From Aquimonas sp. (lineage in GTDB: Bacteria; Pseudomonadota; Gammaproteobacteria; Xanthomonadales; Xanthomonadaceae), in contig JAKOMQ010000007.1 in the NCBI GenBank assembly GCA_022241605.1, positions 62,001 to 126,000 on the forward strand: a DNA stretch of 64,000 nt, written 5' to 3'. A program made the translations under genes and the position numbers. The notes beneath the pieces were generated by a model, which searched no databases, was not told where the DNA came from, and saw nothing but the letters and a program-made list of their open reading frames with translations. Below are positions 23,648-32,255 of the stretch, one piece after another (position 1 is the first letter of the stretch; every line of letters starts with the position of its first letter).

Positions 23648-23688
23648 CGCGACGGGCGCGGACACAAATCCGCGCCCGTCGCGTTTTT
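23648..23688 (+). terminator. Intrinsic terminator
   Basis: A perfect 15-bp stem (CGCGACGGGCGCGGA / TCCGCGCCCGTCGCG) with a CACAAA loop and five T residues directly after it. It lies 20 bp after the SRPBCC gene and separates it from the ABC exporter cluster. This is the clearest rho-independent terminator in the window. Confidence 0.93.
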
Positions 23689-23868
23689 GACCTCCCGAAA
23701 CAGCTCCAGATCGACGCCTGCCGGGGAACTTTTCGGCTGTGCCGCGGTATTGGAGCCGCCAGCCCGCCCCGGGAGACGGACCGGCTGCCTGTTTTCCGTG
23801 GACCCGACAAGGCCCGGAGGCCGGCCGATCCCCGGCCGGGCCCTCCGCTCCACTCCAGGACCCCCCCG

Positions 23869-24813
23869 ATGATCGAGACACGACAGTTGTGCAAGCGCTA
23901 CGGTGAGTTCACCGCGGTCGACGGCGTCAGCTTCCGCGTTGAGCCTGGCCACGTGCTGGGATTCCTCGGCCCCAACGGCGCCGGCAAGTCCACCACCATG
24001 AAGATGCTCGCCGGCTTCCTTGCGCCCAGCTCGGGTGGCGCCAGCGTGTGCGGCTTCGATGTGGTCGAGCAGCCGATCGAGGCCAAGCGCGTTCTGGGCT
24101 ATCTACCCGAGGGCGCGCCCAGCTACGGCGAGATGACTCCGCTCGGCTTCCTGCGCTTTATCGCCGAGGTGCGCGGCATGTCGGCTGCCGACACACGCCG
24201 CCGCACCGACGAGGTGGTCGGGCGCCTTCAGCTGGAGCGTGTGCTGGAGCAGCCGATCGACACGCTGTCCAAGGGCTTCAAGCGCCGCGTTGGCCTTGCC
24301 CAGGCCATCCTGCACGATCCGCGCGCGCTTATCCTGGACGAGCCCACCGACGGACTTGACCCCAACCAGAAACACGAGGTGCGCAGCCTGATCCAGTCGA
24401 TGGCTCGCGAGCGCACCATCATCATCAGCACCCATATCCTTGAGGAGGTCCACGCAGTCTGCGCGCGCGCTGTGATCATCGCGCGCGGACGCGTGCTTGC
24501 GGACGACACCCCCGAGGCGCTCGAGGCGCGTTCGCGCTATCACCAGGCAGTGTCACTGACCGTTCCCAATCCGGTGGCGCTGAAGGACGGCTTGGCTCGC
24601 ATCGAGGGCGTGGCGTCGGTCGAAATCGACCCGCAGGATGGCCGCATCACCGCCTTCCCCCGGCGTGGCGAACGCATCCTCGATCGCATCAACGCTTTTC
24701 TTGGCAGCCAACAGGTCGCGGTCAGCGAGATGCAGCTCGAGCGCGGGCGCCTTGACGAAGTGTTCCGCCAAATCACCACTCAGGCCCAGCCCGCTCAGGA
24801 GGCTCGTGCATGA
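23869..24813 (+). CDS. ABC transporter ATP-binding protein (GldA-like)
   Basis: ATPase subunit (314 aa) of an ABC-2 type system resembling Bacteroidota GldA. Walker A GPNGAGKST at 34-42, ABC signature LSKGFKRRVG near 138, Walker B LILDEPTDGLDP near 160, and H-loop STHILEEV. The C-terminal 90 residues form the accessory domain common in ABC-2 ATPases. It is the first gene of a four-gene cluster with a permease, a GldG-like protein and a DUF4340 protein; start and stop codons overlap (ATGA) at the next junction. Confidence 0.93.
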   Translation: MIETRQLCKRYGEFTAVDGVSFRVEPGHVLGFLGPNGAGKSTTMKMLAGFLAPSSGGASVCGFDVVEQPIEAKRVLGYLPEGAPSYGEMTPLGFLRFIAEVRGMSAADTRRRTDEVVGRLQLERVLEQPIDTLSKGFKRRVGLAQAILHDPRALILDEPTDGLDPNQKHEVRSLIQSMARERTIIISTHILEEVHAVCARAVIIARGRVLADDTPEALEARSRYHQAVSLTVPNPVALKDGLARIEGVASVEIDPQDGRITAFPRRGERILDRINAFLGSQQVAVSEMQLERGRLDEVFRQITTQAQPAQEARA

Positions 24814-25544
24814 ACCCGACTTTCGCGATCGCCCGCCGTGAGCTGGCGAGCTACTTCGCCACCCCCGTGGCCTACGTGTTCATCGTGATCTTCCTGGCGC
24901 TGGCCGGGGCGCTGACCTTTTATCTGGGCGGCTTCTACGAGCGCGGCCAGGCCGACCTTCAGCCCTTCTTCGCCTTCCATCCGTGGCTGTATCTGTTCCT
25001 CGTGCCGGCGGTATCGATGCGACTTTGGAGCGAGGAGCGCAAGTCCGGCAGTATCGAGCTGCTCCTGACCCTGCCGGTGACCATGTGGCAGGCGGTGCTG
25101 GGCAAGTTCCTGGCGGCCTGGGCCTTCATCGGCATCGCGCTTGCGTTGACCTTCCCGCTGTGGATCACCGTCAACTATCTCGGCGAGCCCGACAACGGCG
25201 TGATCCTCGCCAGCTACCTCGGCAGCCTGCTCATGGCGGGCGGCTTCCTTGCCATCGGCGCCTGTCTGTCTGCGGTCACCCGCAATCAGGTCATTGCCTT
25301 CATCCTGACCGTAGTGGTCTGTTTCCTGCTGCTTCTGGCCGGCTTCCCGCTGGTGCTGGACTTCATCCGCGCCCTGCTGCCGCAGGTGCTGGTGGACGCC
25401 GTGGCCGGCCTGTCCTTCCTGACCCACTTCAATGCCATATCGCGCGGCGTCATCGACCTGCGCGACCTGCTGTTCTTCGTCCTCACCATCGGGTTCTGGC
25501 TGGTCGCCAGCGCGGTAGTGATCGACCTGAAGAAAGCCGACTAA
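24810..25544 (+). CDS. ABC-2 type permease (GldF-like)
   Basis: A 244-aa permease with six membrane segments (AYVFIVIFLALAGALTFYL, FLAAWAFIGIALALTFPLW, VIAFILTVVVCFLLLLAGF and a final GFWLVASAVVIDL). The signature LWSEERKSGSIELLLTLPV is typical of ABC-2/GldF permeases. It overlaps the ATPase gene by 4 bp and is followed 19 bp later by the GldG-like gene. Confidence 0.92.
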   Translation: MNPTFAIARRELASYFATPVAYVFIVIFLALAGALTFYLGGFYERGQADLQPFFAFHPWLYLFLVPAVSMRLWSEERKSGSIELLLTLPVTMWQAVLGKFLAAWAFIGIALALTFPLWITVNYLGEPDNGVILASYLGSLLMAGGFLAIGACLSAVTRNQVIAFILTVVVCFLLLLAGFPLVLDFIRALLPQVLVDAVAGLSFLTHFNAISRGVIDLRDLLFFVLTIGFWLVASAVVIDLKKAD

Positions 25545-25563
25545 CGCGCCAGGAGCCCCAACC

Positions 25564-27426
25564 ATGTCAGTTCTCGACAAGCGCGCGCTGACCGGCTCCA
25601 CCCTGGTGGTGCTGGCCGTGCTGTTCGTAGCCCTGGTAATGCTGAGCAACGTGCTGCTGCGCGGTGCCCGGCTCGACCTGACCCAGGATCGTCTCTACAC
25701 GCTGTCCGACGGCACCCGCTCCGTGATTCGCACGATCGAGGAGCCGGTCAGTCTGCAGTTCTACTTTTCCGACTCCGCAGCGGCCAACTATCCGACCCTG
25801 CGCACCTATGCGCGACGCGTTCGAGAGCTGCTGGAGGAGCTGGTGGCGGTAGCGCCCGGCAAGCTGCGGCTGGAGGTGATCGATCCCCAGCCCTTCTCCG
25901 AGGACGAGGACCGCGCGGTGGCACACGGGCTGCAGTCCGTGCCGATCGGCGGAGGTGGAGAGAGCCTGTTCTTCGGCCTCGCCGGCACCAATGCCGTGGA
26001 CGGCCAGATGGCCATTCCGTTTTTCCAGCCCGACAAGGAAACCTTCCTTGAGTACGACATCGCCAAGCTGATCAGCGGCCTGTCGGGGCCGGCCAAGCCG
26101 GTGATGGGGCTGCTGTCAGGGCTCAGCATGACGCCGGGCTTCGACCCCACTGTCGGCCGCATGAATCCCGGCTGGGTCATCCACGGTGAGCTGGCCGCGC
26201 TGTTCGAGGTGCGTCGACTCGAGAACAGCATCAGCCGCGTCCCGGAGGACATCGAGCTGCTGATGCTGGTGCACCCCAAGGATCTGCCGGCCGAGGCGCT
26301 GTACGCCATCGATCAGTTCGTGATGCGCGGAGGCCGCCTGCTGGCTTTCGTCGACCCGCATGCCGAGGCTGAGCTGGCGGGGGACGTGACCGACCCGATG
26401 GCCAACATGATGGCCGAGAAGAGCTCCGACCTCGCTGCCCTGTTCGGGCCATGGGGCATCCGCTTCGATCCGGATCGCGTGGTGCTGGATGCCGAAAACG
26501 CCCTGCAGCTGCAGACCCGGCCGGACCAGCCTCCGCAGCGTCACCTGGCCGTGCTGGGCGTGACTCGCCAGCATCTGAACCAGGCTGACGTCATCAGCGC
26601 CCAGCTCGACGTGGTCAACTTCTCTAGCGCGGGCCATCTCGACCTGTCCGTGGACAGCACGCTCAGCCTGGAACCTCTCGTGCAGAGCTCGCTGGCCTCC
26701 ACCACGGTCGCAGCAGAGCGGATCCGCTTCCTGCCGGAGCCGCGCGATCTGTTCAACGACTTCGAGCCCAGCAACCGCGCCTACGTTCTCGCTGGCCGCT
26801 TCAGCGGTCCGCTGAAGTCCGCCTTCGCCGACCGCAGCGGAGCCGACCATCGCGCCGAGATCGCGGATGCGCAGGTCATCGTGTTCGCGGACACCGATCT
26901 GCTCACGGACCGCCTGTGGGTGCAGGTGCAACAGTTCTTCGGTCAGCGGGTGGTGAACGCCTTCGCCAAGAACGGCGACCTCGTGGTGAATGCCGTCGAC
27001 AACATGATCGGCAGCAGCGATCTGATCAAGGTGCGGGCCCGCAGCACGTCGGCCAGGCCCTTCACCCGGGTCGAGGCCTTGAAGCGTGCAGCTGACGACC
27101 GCTTCCGTCTGAAGGAGCAGGAGCTGCAGGCCGAGCTGGCCGAGACCGAGCGCCAGCTGACCGAGCTGCAGTCGCAGCGCGGCGCTGGCGAGGGCGCCCT
27201 GCTGCTGTCGCCCGAGCAGCAGACGGCCATTCAGCGCTTCCAGGACGAGAAGCTGCGCATCCGGCGCGAGCTGCGGCAGGTTCGGCGTGAGCTGGACCAG
27301 GACATCCAGCGCCTCGGCGCCCAGCTCAAGGTGATCAACATCGCCGGTGTGCCGGTGCTGCTGACTGCGGTGGCGGTGGGCTTCGTGTTCGCCCGCGCGC
27401 GCCGCCGTCGCGAGGAGGGCAAGTGA
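25564..27426 (+). CDS. GldG-like ABC-associated protein
   Basis: A 620-aa protein with an N-terminal membrane segment (about 12-34), a large extracytoplasmic region and a C-terminal membrane segment (about 590-610). The N-terminal part matches the ABC-type uncharacterised/GldG family (RLDLTQDRLYTLSDGT, EEPVSLQFYFS), with a later conserved GGRLLAFVDPHAE and VNAVDNMIGSSDLI. A coiled coil of about 70 residues (EQELQAELAETERQLTEL) precedes the last membrane helix. It probably forms a stator or partner for the ABC permease. In gliding bacteria GldA/F/G act together; the role in proteobacteria is unknown. Confidence 0.9.
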   Translation: MSVLDKRALTGSTLVVLAVLFVALVMLSNVLLRGARLDLTQDRLYTLSDGTRSVIRTIEEPVSLQFYFSDSAAANYPTLRTYARRVRELLEELVAVAPGKLRLEVIDPQPFSEDEDRAVAHGLQSVPIGGGGESLFFGLAGTNAVDGQMAIPFFQPDKETFLEYDIAKLISGLSGPAKPVMGLLSGLSMTPGFDPTVGRMNPGWVIHGELAALFEVRRLENSISRVPEDIELLMLVHPKDLPAEALYAIDQFVMRGGRLLAFVDPHAEAELAGDVTDPMANMMAEKSSDLAALFGPWGIRFDPDRVVLDAENALQLQTRPDQPPQRHLAVLGVTRQHLNQADVISAQLDVVNFSSAGHLDLSVDSTLSLEPLVQSSLASTTVAAERIRFLPEPRDLFNDFEPSNRAYVLAGRFSGPLKSAFADRSGADHRAEIADAQVIVFADTDLLTDRLWVQVQQFFGQRVVNAFAKNGDLVVNAVDNMIGSSDLIKVRARSTSARPFTRVEALKRAADDRFRLKEQELQAELAETERQLTELQSQRGAGEGALLLSPEQQTAIQRFQDEKLRIRRELRQVRRELDQDIQRLGAQLKVINIAGVPVLLTAVAVGFVFARARRRREEGK

Positions 27427-28646
27427 TGATCAAGCAGAAGCATCTTCTCGGTTTGGCCGCGGCCGCCGTGGTCTTGCTGCTGCTGGCGGTGGCCTTGAGT
27501 GAATCGCGCAGGCCCGCTCAGGAGGCCGTCATCGAGGGCCCGCTGCTGGCCGGCCTTGAGCAGGCGCTGAACTCGGTGGAGCGGGTCGAGGTGCTGGCAG
27601 CCGATGGCGAGCCCATCACCCTGCTGCGCGAAGGCGATCGGTGGCAGGTGCGGGAGCAGCATGGCTACGCCGCGAACTTCGGCACGCTGCGCGAGCTGCT
27701 GTTGAACCTCGCGCAGGCTCGCCGGATCGAGCCACGCACCGCCAATCCCGGCTCGTATGCGCTGCTGGGCGTGCAGGACATCGACGCCGAGGGCGCGACT
27801 GGCGTCGAGCTGAGGATCCAGGCGGACTCATCCGACTGGCGTGTGATTCTGGGCCAGAACAACCCGCGCGGGGTCGGCACCTTCGTGCGCGTTCCGGGCG
27901 AGGCGCAAAGCTGGCTCGCCGACCGCAATCTCGCTGCGGAGCGCAGCCTGCAGGGCTGGCTGCAGCGTGAGCTGCTGGACATCGCCGCCAATCGCGTCGC
28001 GAGCGTCGTCGTGCAGCCCGCCGAAGGCGACGAGGTGCGGATCGAGGCAGCGGGCGGCGAGGGCCCCGGCGACTTCCGGCTTGTCAACCTGCCGCAGGGG
28101 CGCGAGGCGGCCAGCGAGTTCGTGGCCGATGCCACTGCCGGCTTCCTGTCCGGGCTGCGCATCGACGATGTGGCGCTGGCCGAGGGTTGGAGCCCGGCCG
28201 AGGATGCGCCGCGCACGCAGGCCCGCTTTGAGCTGCGCGAGGGTCTGAATGTCGACGTTGAAGTGTTTGGCAACGCCAATCAGGCCTGGGGCCGCTTCGC
28301 GGTCAGCCTTGACGAAGAGGTCGCCACGCGACGGGCCGAGGGCGAACAGGCGCGCGAGGCGATGGCGCATGAAAACGCGGTGCGGCGCGCCCGCGAGGCG
28401 GCTGGGCTGGACGCGGACTCCGGTGAACCGATCGAAGGCGCTGAGTCCGCGCTGGCTGCCGAGTTGCCGGCGCCGCCGTTGGCAGTGACCGATCCCGAAG
28501 CCGACCGGATGGCGCGCGTGATCGCCGCTCGCGAGGAGGCCGAGCGCCTGCAGCAGGCCGTTGACGGTTGGGTCTTCCAGCTGCCGGCCTTCAAGGTGGG
28601 CAACCTGGTGCGCAGCATGGATGCTTATCTGAAACCGCAGGGCTGA
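27426..28646 (+). CDS. DUF4340 family protein
   Basis: A 406-aa protein anchored by an N-terminal membrane segment (HLLGLAAAAVVLLLLAVAL), with a DUF4340 extracytoplasmic domain (about 60-300, VLAADGEPITLLREGDRWQV, YALLGVQDIDAEGATG). ATG at 27426 shares its A with the TGA of the previous gene and sits 6 bp after GAGGAGGG; a GTG at 27423 is an alternative. A region rich in Arg/Ala/Glu lies at about 300-360. DUF4340 genes commonly sit beside GldG-like genes, which fits a single exporter or envelope complex. Confidence 0.88.
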   Translation: MIKQKHLLGLAAAAVVLLLLAVALSESRRPAQEAVIEGPLLAGLEQALNSVERVEVLAADGEPITLLREGDRWQVREQHGYAANFGTLRELLLNLAQARRIEPRTANPGSYALLGVQDIDAEGATGVELRIQADSSDWRVILGQNNPRGVGTFVRVPGEAQSWLADRNLAAERSLQGWLQRELLDIAANRVASVVVQPAEGDEVRIEAAGGEGPGDFRLVNLPQGREAASEFVADATAGFLSGLRIDDVALAEGWSPAEDAPRTQARFELREGLNVDVEVFGNANQAWGRFAVSLDEEVATRRAEGEQAREAMAHENAVRRAREAAGLDADSGEPIEGAESALAAELPAPPLAVTDPEADRMARVIAAREEAERLQQAVDGWVFQLPAFKVGNLVRSMDAYLKPQG

Positions 28647-28650
28647 TCCG

Positions 28651-29040
28651 ATGGCCATCCGTTGGGCCATCAAGGGCGCGCTGGCGACGCGGATGCTGGG
28701 CGGCATCGGGGGCCTGGCCTGTGCGGCCGCCGTCGCGCTGGGAGCCTATGCGTCCCACGCTGCCGACGGTCGCACACAGGGCTGGCTTCAGACGGCCTCG
28801 CTGTACCTGCTTCTGCACGGGCTCGCCCTGCTCATCTTGCCCGTGCTGCGCACTTCGCGTCTGGCGCGGGCGGGGCAGGGCTTGATCCTGGCCGGAATGC
28901 TGTTGTTCTGTGGCAGCCTGATCGGTGCGGCCATCTTTGGCTGGAGCACCCGGCTCGCGCCATTCGGCGGCATGGGCCTGATCCTCGCCTGGTTACTGCT
29001 TGCCGTGGATGCCCTGAGGGCGCCGTCCTCGCAGCGCTGA
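28651..29040 (+). CDS. DUF423 membrane protein
   Basis: A 129-aa integral membrane protein of the DUF423/YgdD family (function unknown). Four hydrophobic segments are visible, with the family features GALGAYASHA-like VALGAYASHAA near residues 29-39, YLLLHGLALLIL, and the end GGMGLILAWLLLAVDAL. It lies 4 bp after the DUF4340 gene and could be transcribed with it. Confidence 0.9.
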   Translation: MAIRWAIKGALATRMLGGIGGLACAAAVALGAYASHAADGRTQGWLQTASLYLLLHGLALLILPVLRTSRLARAGQGLILAGMLLFCGSLIGAAIFGWSTRLAPFGGMGLILAWLLLAVDALRAPSSQR

Positions 29041-29228
29041 AAGCGGCGCGATGGCGCCTGAAGCAATCCGCTTGAGTCTTGACCCTGGAGCTGCCTGCAG
29101 CGGGCCTTCGGTGGGCGAAATGCCGGGAACGCAGAGCGGTCCCTAGTCCGCAGGAGTCGTTGGGCCGGGATTGCACGGTCGCGTGTTAGGGTCCGCCTCG
29201 GTCTGGTTTCCTCTTGGAAAGGATGCGT

Positions 29229-30437
29229 ATGCGCTTGCCCCGTCTTCTGGCTGTCGCCCTTCTGCTGTGTGCTTTGCCCGCGTTCGCGGGAGACTTCACG
29301 GTGGAGTACCGCGTGAAGTTCCTGCCGGGTGAGGGCGTGGCCGAAGTCAGTCTCCAGTACAGCCCTGGCGAAGGGCGTATCCGCGAGCTCGACTTCAGCA
29401 TGGACCCCGATCGCTACGACGCTGTTCGCGGCGACGGTCGGCTGGAGCGCAGCGACGATCGCCTCTCATGGCGCCCGCCGGCGCGCGGTGGTTCCCTTCA
29501 CTGGCGCTATCGCATCGACAGGCAGCGTCGTGATTCCGGCTACGACGCACGCATCACCCGCGACTGGACCATCGTGCGCGGTGACCACCTGGTGCCCAGT
29601 TTTCGCGGCCGCTTCAGCAGCGGCGCGCAGGGCGAAGCCACGCTGCGTTTCGAGCTGCCGCGCGACTGGGGCGTGGACACACCCTTCAAGCGCATGGGCA
29701 CCGAGCCGGTGTTTGCGATCGCGCATGACGACCGGCGTCTGGCTCGGCCGGTGGGCTGGATGATCGCCGGTGATCTTGGTATCCGCCGCGAGTTCATCGA
29801 AGGCATGGAGGTGGGGGTGGCAGCGCCCAAGGGCGAGCCGGTGCGCCGGAACGAAATGCTGGCCTTCATCAATCTGGTGGCTCCCGAGATGCAGATGGCC
29901 TTTGGCGCGCTGCCAGAGAAAGTCCTGATCGTGATGGCCGGCGAGGGCATGTGGCGTGGCGGACTGTCCGGGCCGCGTTCGCTCTACCTGCATTCGGAGC
30001 GTCCGATCATCAGCGAGAACGGCACCAGCACCCTGGTGCACGAGCTGGTGCATGTGGTCACCCGAATCAGCGGCGCCTCAGGTGATGACTGGATCACAGA
30101 GGGCATCGCCGAGTTCTACTCAATCGAGCTGCTGCGGCGCACCGGGCTGCTCTCCGAGGCCCGCGCCGAACGCGCTTTCGAGTGGATGCGCAACCACGGG
30201 CGCAACGTGGCCACGCTCAAGTCCAACCGTAGCCAGGGTCCGCGCACCGCCCGCGCGGTGACCCTGTTCCGAGAGCTTGATGCCGAGATCCGCACTCGAA
30301 CCGATGAGGCGCATAGCCTCGACGACGTGGTGCGTGCGCTGATACCCCTGCGTCGGGTCAGCACCGAGCAGCTGCGCGAGGTGGTGGAGACGCTCAGCGG
30401 AAGGCCGTCACGGGTATTGCAGACGGGGTTGCTCTAG
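29229..30437 (+). CDS. Exported M61-like gluzincin metallopeptidase
   Basis: A 402-aa exported protein with a signal peptide (MRLPRLLAVALLLCALPAFA). The zinc motif is HELVH (His271-His275) with Glu291 in ITEGIAEFYS as the likely third ligand, as in M61 (glycyl aminopeptidase-like) enzymes. The N-terminal 200 residues are beta-rich, as in M61. The ATG at 29229 is chosen because GGAAAGG lies 6 bp upstream; an ATG at 29223 is in frame but too close to it. The protein is shorter than classical M61 enzymes and lacks an obvious PDZ domain. Peptidase activity is inferred from the motif. Confidence 0.82.
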   Translation: MRLPRLLAVALLLCALPAFAGDFTVEYRVKFLPGEGVAEVSLQYSPGEGRIRELDFSMDPDRYDAVRGDGRLERSDDRLSWRPPARGGSLHWRYRIDRQRRDSGYDARITRDWTIVRGDHLVPSFRGRFSSGAQGEATLRFELPRDWGVDTPFKRMGTEPVFAIAHDDRRLARPVGWMIAGDLGIRREFIEGMEVGVAAPKGEPVRRNEMLAFINLVAPEMQMAFGALPEKVLIVMAGEGMWRGGLSGPRSLYLHSERPIISENGTSTLVHELVHVVTRISGASGDDWITEGIAEFYSIELLRRTGLLSEARAERAFEWMRNHGRNVATLKSNRSQGPRTARAVTLFRELDAEIRTRTDEAHSLDDVVRALIPLRRVSTEQLREVVETLSGRPSRVLQTGLL

Positions 30438-30771
30438 TGCCCCGCGCTCAACAAATCATTCGCGTCTGACGGTGTCTTAGGTCGCGGCTCGGCGTCACGC
30501 ATTGACGCCGCAGCCCCACTCCGGCTCCTCCTCGCGCCTTGATGCGCATGCAAATGCACCGCCGGCCAGCCGACGACTTTTCACGCGCGTCACGGTGGAT
30601 GCACGGATGCGGGATTTCCCAGAAGCCGCGAGCCGGGGGCTGATGTGCGGTGGCGCGACGGATTGCCTGTCGTCCATGAGAGCCCCATGCGGCGACAGCG
30701 CCTGACTTGTCGTAGGTCCCGCTCGGAAAATCGTGCAGGGCGTTCGGCGCGCGCTGATCGTGTCTCGCCTT
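30438..30771. other. Non-coding spacer between convergent genes
   Basis: About 330 bp between the M61-like gene and the end of the universal stress gene. Short open frames on both strands have no family features or ribosome-binding sites. No repeat copy and no strong terminator was seen. Confidence 0.6.
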
Positions 30772-31215
30772 TTAGCGAACGACGATGACCGGCACATGCG
30801 CGTGAGCCAGCACCTTCGCAGTCTCGCTGCCAAGCAGCACGGCGGCTGCACCACCGCGTCCGTGCGAAGCCATCAGAACGCCATCGCATCCCAACTTGGA
30901 GACTGTCTCCAGGATGCCGCGCCATGCGAAGGTATCGAGCACCAGAAAGGTCTCGGCCGGCTGGGCGAGTTCGTCGGCAATGTCCTTGGCGGAGGCCAAG
31001 TACGAGCGGGCGTCTACCTGGATGGCCTCGCCCACGGTGTCTCCGGTGATCTTCAGGAGCGACGGGTACTCCGCCATGATTTGAGGAACCGTTGGGCTCA
31101 TCACCGTGACGATCGAGAGCTTGGCCCCGAGCTTCGACGCCAGATCGGCCCCGTGCCGTACCGCACGCTCCGAGCGCTCGGACCCATCAGTTGCAACCAG
31201 CAGGTGCGTGAACAT
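30772..31215 (-). CDS. Universal stress protein (UspA family)
   Basis: A 147-aa single-domain Usp. It starts with FTHLLVATDGSERSERAV and carries the ATP-binding type motif ASHGRGGAAAVLLGS, then AHVPVIVVR at the end, so nucleotide binding is likely. ATG at 31215 is chosen because it opens the family N-terminus; an in-frame extension upstream runs into repeat copy 3. The 127 bp between the start and that repeat probably hold its promoter. Confidence 0.95.
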   Translation of the reverse strand: MFTHLLVATDGSERSERAVRHGADLASKLGAKLSIVTVMSPTVPQIMAEYPSLLKITGDTVGEAIQVDARSYLASAKDIADELAQPAETFLVLDTFAWRGILETVSKLGCDGVLMASHGRGGAAAVLLGSETAKVLAHAHVPVIVVR

Positions 31216-31342
31216 GCGAGCTCCTCGGCTTTGGATGCCGCAAGCATAGCCCAGCGAGAAGCCACGGAAACTGTGATTCGTCCCCGGCCCGGTCCGAAGC
31301 AGTCCAGCTCCGGCATTACCACTCCGTGAGTCAGACGGCCTG

Positions 31343-31521
31343 AGAGCTTGTGAAAAAACCATCCGCCTACTGCGGCCGCCTCTGGACGCCCGTGGCGGCA
31401 GCGCGCTACGCGAATTCCGCGGTCGATTGACCCGCCAACTCCCTCGAATTCGCGCAGCGCGCTTTGCCACGATCGCCCAGCAACGCCCTTGCTACGGCGT
31501 CTGTGTTTTTTCACACGCTCT
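31343..31521 (+). repeat. Foldback (ERIC-like) dispersed repeat, copy 3
   Basis: The best-paired copy (179 bp). Ends are AGAGCTTGTGAAAAAACC and GTTTTTTCACACGCTCT. Inside, GCGCGCTACGCGAATTCC pairs with the complement of CGAATTCGCGCAGCGCGC, and CGTGGC with GCCACG. It sits upstream of the minus-strand Usp gene and downstream of the minus-strand secreted-protein gene, in the same orientation as the other copies and also preceded by TG at its AGAGC end, though no plus-strand gene ends here. Confidence 0.87.
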
Positions 31522-31600
31522 GACACTTCCTCGCCCACTTCGTCAGAGCGTGGAGGATCACGCATGGGTGCCTGCGAATCTCCGATCCCCGCCCGGTGTC

Positions 31601-31628
31601 GCGCCCCGGCGCCCCTGCGCCGGGGCGC
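31601..31628. other. Perfect GC hairpin in the spacer
   Basis: A 12-bp perfect stem, GCGCCCCGGCGC / GCGCCGGGGCGC, with a CCCT loop. It lies in the 230-bp spacer between repeat copy 3 and the end of the minus-strand secreted-protein gene. No T-run follows on either strand, so terminator function is doubtful. The spacer holds no supported gene. Confidence 0.5.
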
Positions 31629-31751
31629 TCGGTGGCTCGCCAGGCGAATCCGCGCTGGCGCGCCACCCCATTCCCGCTTCAGGCGAACAAGGCCTCAGCC
31701 GCTATTCGCGTTTCGCGGCTGTTGCGTCCAGCTTCGACATCGGGGTGGGAA

Positions 31752-32255
31752 TCACCGCCTGCCGCATGTGTCTGGCGGCCGAGCCAGGCCGGTTGCGAGG
31801 TCTGGACCGTGATCCGGCAGCGCCGCGCAGGTGGGCTCAAGTGAGACAGGTACCCGGATGGGGCGCGCGTCACGCGCGTCATGCCTGCCCAGATCAATCC
31901 TCGCCCTGCGCCACTCTCCTTGCCTCGTGCGGAGGATCAAGCTGCCTGAGCTCGGGATACGGCATCCGGGCCAAAACGATCGACTGACACCCGAGAAATA
32001 CAGTTCCAGACGAAACTCCCCATCGGCTCCGGCGATGGCCTCATGGGTCCCAAGGAATCCGCTGGATCGATCATCACCGTCGAGGAAAAAAGCCACGGTT
32101 GCGTCCGGCTCGGTAATCCCGACCAGGGTGATGTGCTTGAAGCGGCACTTCGCGCTGGCTTCGGCCGCAACGAGCGACAGAGCAAGACCTGCTGTAACGG
32201 CTGAAAAGATCCGGCGAGTGGCCTGCCTTGGCGCAGTGCTGCCCACTGGCTTCAT
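31752..32255 (-). CDS. Unknown secreted protein coupled to the M28 peptidase
   Basis: A 167-aa protein with a signal peptide (cleavage near ASA-KC, residues 34-37). The mature part begins with a beta-rich segment (FKHITLVGITEPDATVAFFLDGDD). No family was recognised. ATG at 32255 overlaps the stop of the upstream M28 peptidase gene (ATGA), so it is translated with it and probably exported alongside it; an inhibitor, propeptide-like partner or accessory factor are possibilities, none shown by sequence. Confidence 0.65.
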   Translation of the reverse strand: MKPVGSTAPRQATRRIFSAVTAGLALSLVAAEASAKCRFKHITLVGITEPDATVAFFLDGDDRSSGFLGTHEAIAGADGEFRLELYFSGVSRSFWPGCRIPSSGSLILRTRQGEWRRARIDLGRHDARDARPIRVPVSLEPTCAALPDHGPDLATGLARPPDTCGRR

